NCBI GenBank assembly: GCA_024206195.1
Contig: JAAGZO010000023.1
Location: 1 to 15,615 of the forward strand
DNA length: 15,615 bases
Source: a bacterium
GTDB lineage: Archaea; Nanoarchaeota; Nanoarchaeia; Woesearchaeales; UBA10216
Reading direction: 5' to 3'
The position numbers and the translations under genes were made by a program. Positions 13,533 through 15,615 of the stretch are shown piece after piece; positions within the stretch are counted from its first letter, which is position 1; the number at the start of each line of letters is the position of its first letter. Below the pieces are notes generated by a model. The model was not told the origin of the DNA and did no database searches. It worked only from the letters and a program-made list of their open reading frames with translations.

Positions 13533-14786
13533 ATGTGAACAATCTCATTAGGAGATTTCGGTGATTTGATGAAAAAAGTAATCGAACCCGTAATCCAAGA
13601 CCAACTGTTCAGAGAAACAGTGCTTTTATCAAAACTAGAAAAAAACAAGAATGTGAAGTTGGATAACGGAACATTCTACATCACAGCTATGACTGGTAGA
13701 CATTCAGGTGTTTACAACATCGCTGAAGGGGATTCAATCAACGACGGTTCATTCAAAACAGCACAAATGAATGTGAAAGCTAAATACCTATACGGTAGGC
13801 ATACATTCACGGATGTTGCTCTTGAAGGTATCGAAGGAGATGCTGGATCTATCGCTAATCTCTTGACTACAGCGACAGAGGAGTTGAAAGACTCTATCCA
13901 AAGATCTTTCCAAAGACAATTCTCGTCTTACGGACAAGGTGTATTGGGACAAGTTAAGACTGGTGTAACTGGTACAACAATAGTGTTGATGGCTAGAGAC
14001 CAAACCGACCAAGGACAAGGTACTGATTACCTTACTGAAGGTCAAAAAATCCTTATCGGTACTAAAGCTCAAATCGAGGCTGGAACTGCTGATGCGGTAG
14101 AAGTGGTATCTGTACCAACAGATAACTCTGTAGTTGTTGATACATCTATCACTGTAGTAGCAGACGATCTAATCGTGAACCAAAAAGTTTGGGATTCGAC
14201 TAACTCTGTATACAACGAAATGAGCGGTATCAGAAACCTTATCGATAACACTGTAACAGGTACTATCGACGGAATTGTTCCTACAACTAACTTCCAAGGA
14301 GTTGCTAGAGCGACTAATGGATGGGCGAACGGATACATCTACAAACCGGCGGCTTATGAGACATTAAGTCTTCAAAGAATGACTGAATACTACTTGTACG
14401 CAAGAAAGTATGGACGTCCTGATTTGATCAGAACTAACTCTGACTTATTCGCTAAATACGGAGCTTTATTAGAGACAAACAAGAGACATGTAAACACTAT
14501 GAAATTAGATGGTGGATTTACAGGGATCGAGTTTGCTGGTGGAGATAAACCAATTCCAGTAATATTGGATTACGACACAGATAACGCTTCTGTAGAAATC
14601 TTAGATACTAAGACATTCACATATGGAGAAATGGCTCCAGTAGGATTCTTGAACAGAGATGGGCAAGTGTTGAGAAATGTTTGAGGTAACAGTGCGAACT
14701 TCACTGCTATCATGAGAGCATACGGACAACTTATCAATCTTAAACCAAGAGCAAGTGCTAGATTGACTGGTATCAAGAGTACTTAA
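13533..14786 (+). CDS. Major capsid protein (HK97 fold), 417 aa
   Basis: ATG 13533 is chosen because the leader CTTTTAACCTTTC then ATTATTACTATC matches other starts; stop TAA 14784-14786. The second codon is TGA (Gly), and a second TGA lies near the C-terminus (RNV-G-GN). A standard reading would start at 13566 and end at 14684. Features consistent with an HK97-type shell protein are an N-terminal helical arm, FYITAMTGRHSGVYNIAEGD (E-loop-like beta region), and a long spine-like helix with TTATEELKDSIQRSFQRQF. A Val/Thr-rich beta insertion (about residues 150-220) follows, then an RKYGRPDLIRTNSDLFAKYGALLE helix/loop and a beta-rich end. Codons are unusually T-ended compared with neighbours, as expected for a highly expressed gene; 40 of 42 glycines are GGN. 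Confidence 0.85.
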
Positions 14787-14793
14787 TCAACCT

Positions 14794-14831
14794 AAGCATA
14801 GGATAGGCGGGCTGTTTCCGCTTATCCGCTT
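14794..14831 (+). terminator. Hairpin after the capsid gene
   Basis: A 10-bp stem GGATAGGCGG/CCGCTTATCC (14801-14810 with 14818-14827, one G-T pair) has a 7-nt loop. It is extended by AAGC/GCTT across a small bulge and followed by ATTTAGTTT. The T run is weak, so it may be a partial terminator or a 3'-end stabiliser that sets capsid above downstream genes. Confidence 0.65.
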
Positions 14832-14852
14832 ATTTAGTTTGAACATAGAACT

Positions 14853-15077
14853 ATGGCATACAACCACATAACCCAAGAAGGGAACGCGATCAAGATGAGC
14901 GATAAAACCAAGAACACGTTAGATTATGTGGACAGAAAAAACAAAGAACAAGTAAAGAGAGTGAAACACGAAAGGGACACGATGATCGAAGCGAGAGCTG
15001 ATAAACAATTACGCGGGATCGCGGGGACCAGATCAGTATTTATAACAAACAACCCTATATCAAAGAAAACCTTTTAA
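14853..15077 (+). CDS. Small basic protein, 74 aa
   Basis: ATG 14853, stop TAA 15075-15077. No TGA. The centre is a Lys/Arg/Glu-rich helix (TLDYVDRKNKEQVKRVKHERDTMIEARADKQLRG). The end, IAGTRSVFITNNPISKKTF, is less charged. It could be a head-associated or nucleic-acid-binding protein; no family recognised. It lies between the capsid gene's hairpin and a coiled-coil gene. Confidence 0.75.
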   Translation: MAYNHITQEGNAIKMSDKTKNTLDYVDRKNKEQVKRVKHERDTMIEARADKQLRGIAGTRSVFITNNPISKKTF

Positions 15078-15093
15078 CTTTTTATACCCACCC

Positions 15094-15615
15094 ATGGCAA
15101 CAGAAGCACAAGAACTTACAGACAAAGTACTAAACATCAGGTACGCACTAGACAAACTTAACGACCAAAAAACAGCTCTCGAAGGAGAGAACACTGTTTT
15201 AGAGAACAGAAACAAAGAAGTGACTAAACAAAACGAAGATTATCAGAAAGCGAATAAAGAGTTCGAAATCAAACTCCAAAAACTCAACGACGAGATCACT
15301 GAAAAGAAATCGGAGCTAGAATCTCAGAAAGCTGTATATAAAGAAGAGATCGATAAACAGTTCCAAGAGAATGCCGATAAAGAACAAGAATTGAAAGCCA
15401 CTGAAAAGAAACTCGAAGCAAAAGACAGTAAAATCGTGAAAGATTCAGCAAAAAACGCTGAGGAACAGAAAGGGTTCGAGATCACAGCTATCCAACAAGA
15501 AGCGAAATCTAAAGAATTAGAGATTAAGCAAGTAGAAATCGACCAAAAAAATAGCAACATCGAGGCATTCGATTCAGCACTAAACAAGAAAAACGACGAT
15601 ATTTCCGCTAAAGAA
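15094..15615 (+). CDS. Long coiled-coil protein, 3' partial (at least 174 aa)
   Basis: ATG 15094 follows TTTATACCCACCC; the frame is open to the window end. No TGA occurs in the visible part. Nearly the whole sequence is one charged helix rich in Lys, Glu, Gln and Asn, with few Pro or Gly. Segments such as LDKLNDQKTALEGENTVLEN and ELESQKAVYKEEIDKQF show clear heptads, which suggests a rod-like oligomer. Candidates are a head decoration, tail-fibre stalk or internal structural protein. The missing C-terminus is needed to decide. Confidence 0.8.
   Translation, partial: MATEAQELTDKVLNIRYALDKLNDQKTALEGENTVLENRNKEVTKQNEDYQKANKEFEIKLQKLNDEITEKKSELESQKAVYKEEIDKQFQENADKEQELKATEKKLEAKDSKIVKDSAKNAEEQKGFEITAIQQEAKSKELEIKQVEIDQKNSNIEAFDSALNKKNDDISAKE

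Noticed and set aside
13566..14684. Standard-code form of the capsid protein
   Set aside because: It is bounded by in-frame TGAs, whereas the leader motif precedes ATG 13533 and coding character continues to TAA 14784-14786.

Overview
This window is most likely part of a tailed dsDNA phage (or prophage) whose host reads TGA as glycine (genetic code 25), which points to Absconditabacteria (SR1) or Gracilibacteria. The evidence is internal. Many genes are open only if TGA is sense. In the recognisable proteins the in-frame TGAs fall on family-conserved glycines: three in the terminase large subunit (Walker A, motif III, and the linker into the nuclease) and at least two in NinG. TGG is used as tryptophan in the same genes. 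All coordinates below treat only TAA and TAG as stops. Several genes are therefore longer than, or missing from, a standard-code reading.

Left block (2-3702, + strand): the 3' end of a NinG/Rap recombination nuclease, a terminator, a TTGCAA-type promoter, then a tight run of small genes. These are a 273-aa unknown, six or seven small unknowns including an SH3-like protein and a DNA-module protein, and two out-of-frame overlapping genes. A terminator at about 3707-3736 separates this block from the convergent operon.

Middle block (3740-6525, - strand): eleven very small genes (26-117 aa). Ten carry the same T-rich leader just upstream of ATG, and several intergenic gaps hold repeated elements. 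Several of the proteins are paralogues of each other. Unlike the + strand genes they almost never use TGA (1 of 44 glycines, against 24 of 70 in the left block). They look like an early accessory operon of unknown function.

Divergent control region (6526-7679): about 1.15 kb without a convincing gene. It holds an extreme T-poor tract with 163 consecutive bases lacking T, a switch from C-rich to G-rich on the + strand, several sets of short direct repeats, an operator-like inverted repeat inside a possible leftward promoter, and a good rightward promoter (TTGCAA-17-TATAAG). It is a candidate replication origin and/or the early/late switch.

Right block (7680-15615, + strand): packaging and head genes in the usual phage order. 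These are a probable terminase small subunit, three small genes, the terminase large subunit, a small membrane protein, the portal, a probable scaffold, the HK97-type major capsid protein, a hairpin, a small basic protein and a coiled-coil protein running off the window. No integrase, tRNA, rRNA, CRISPR array or insertion sequence was seen. Translation starts lack Shine-Dalgarno sequences throughout. Functions of most small genes cannot be assigned from sequence alone.
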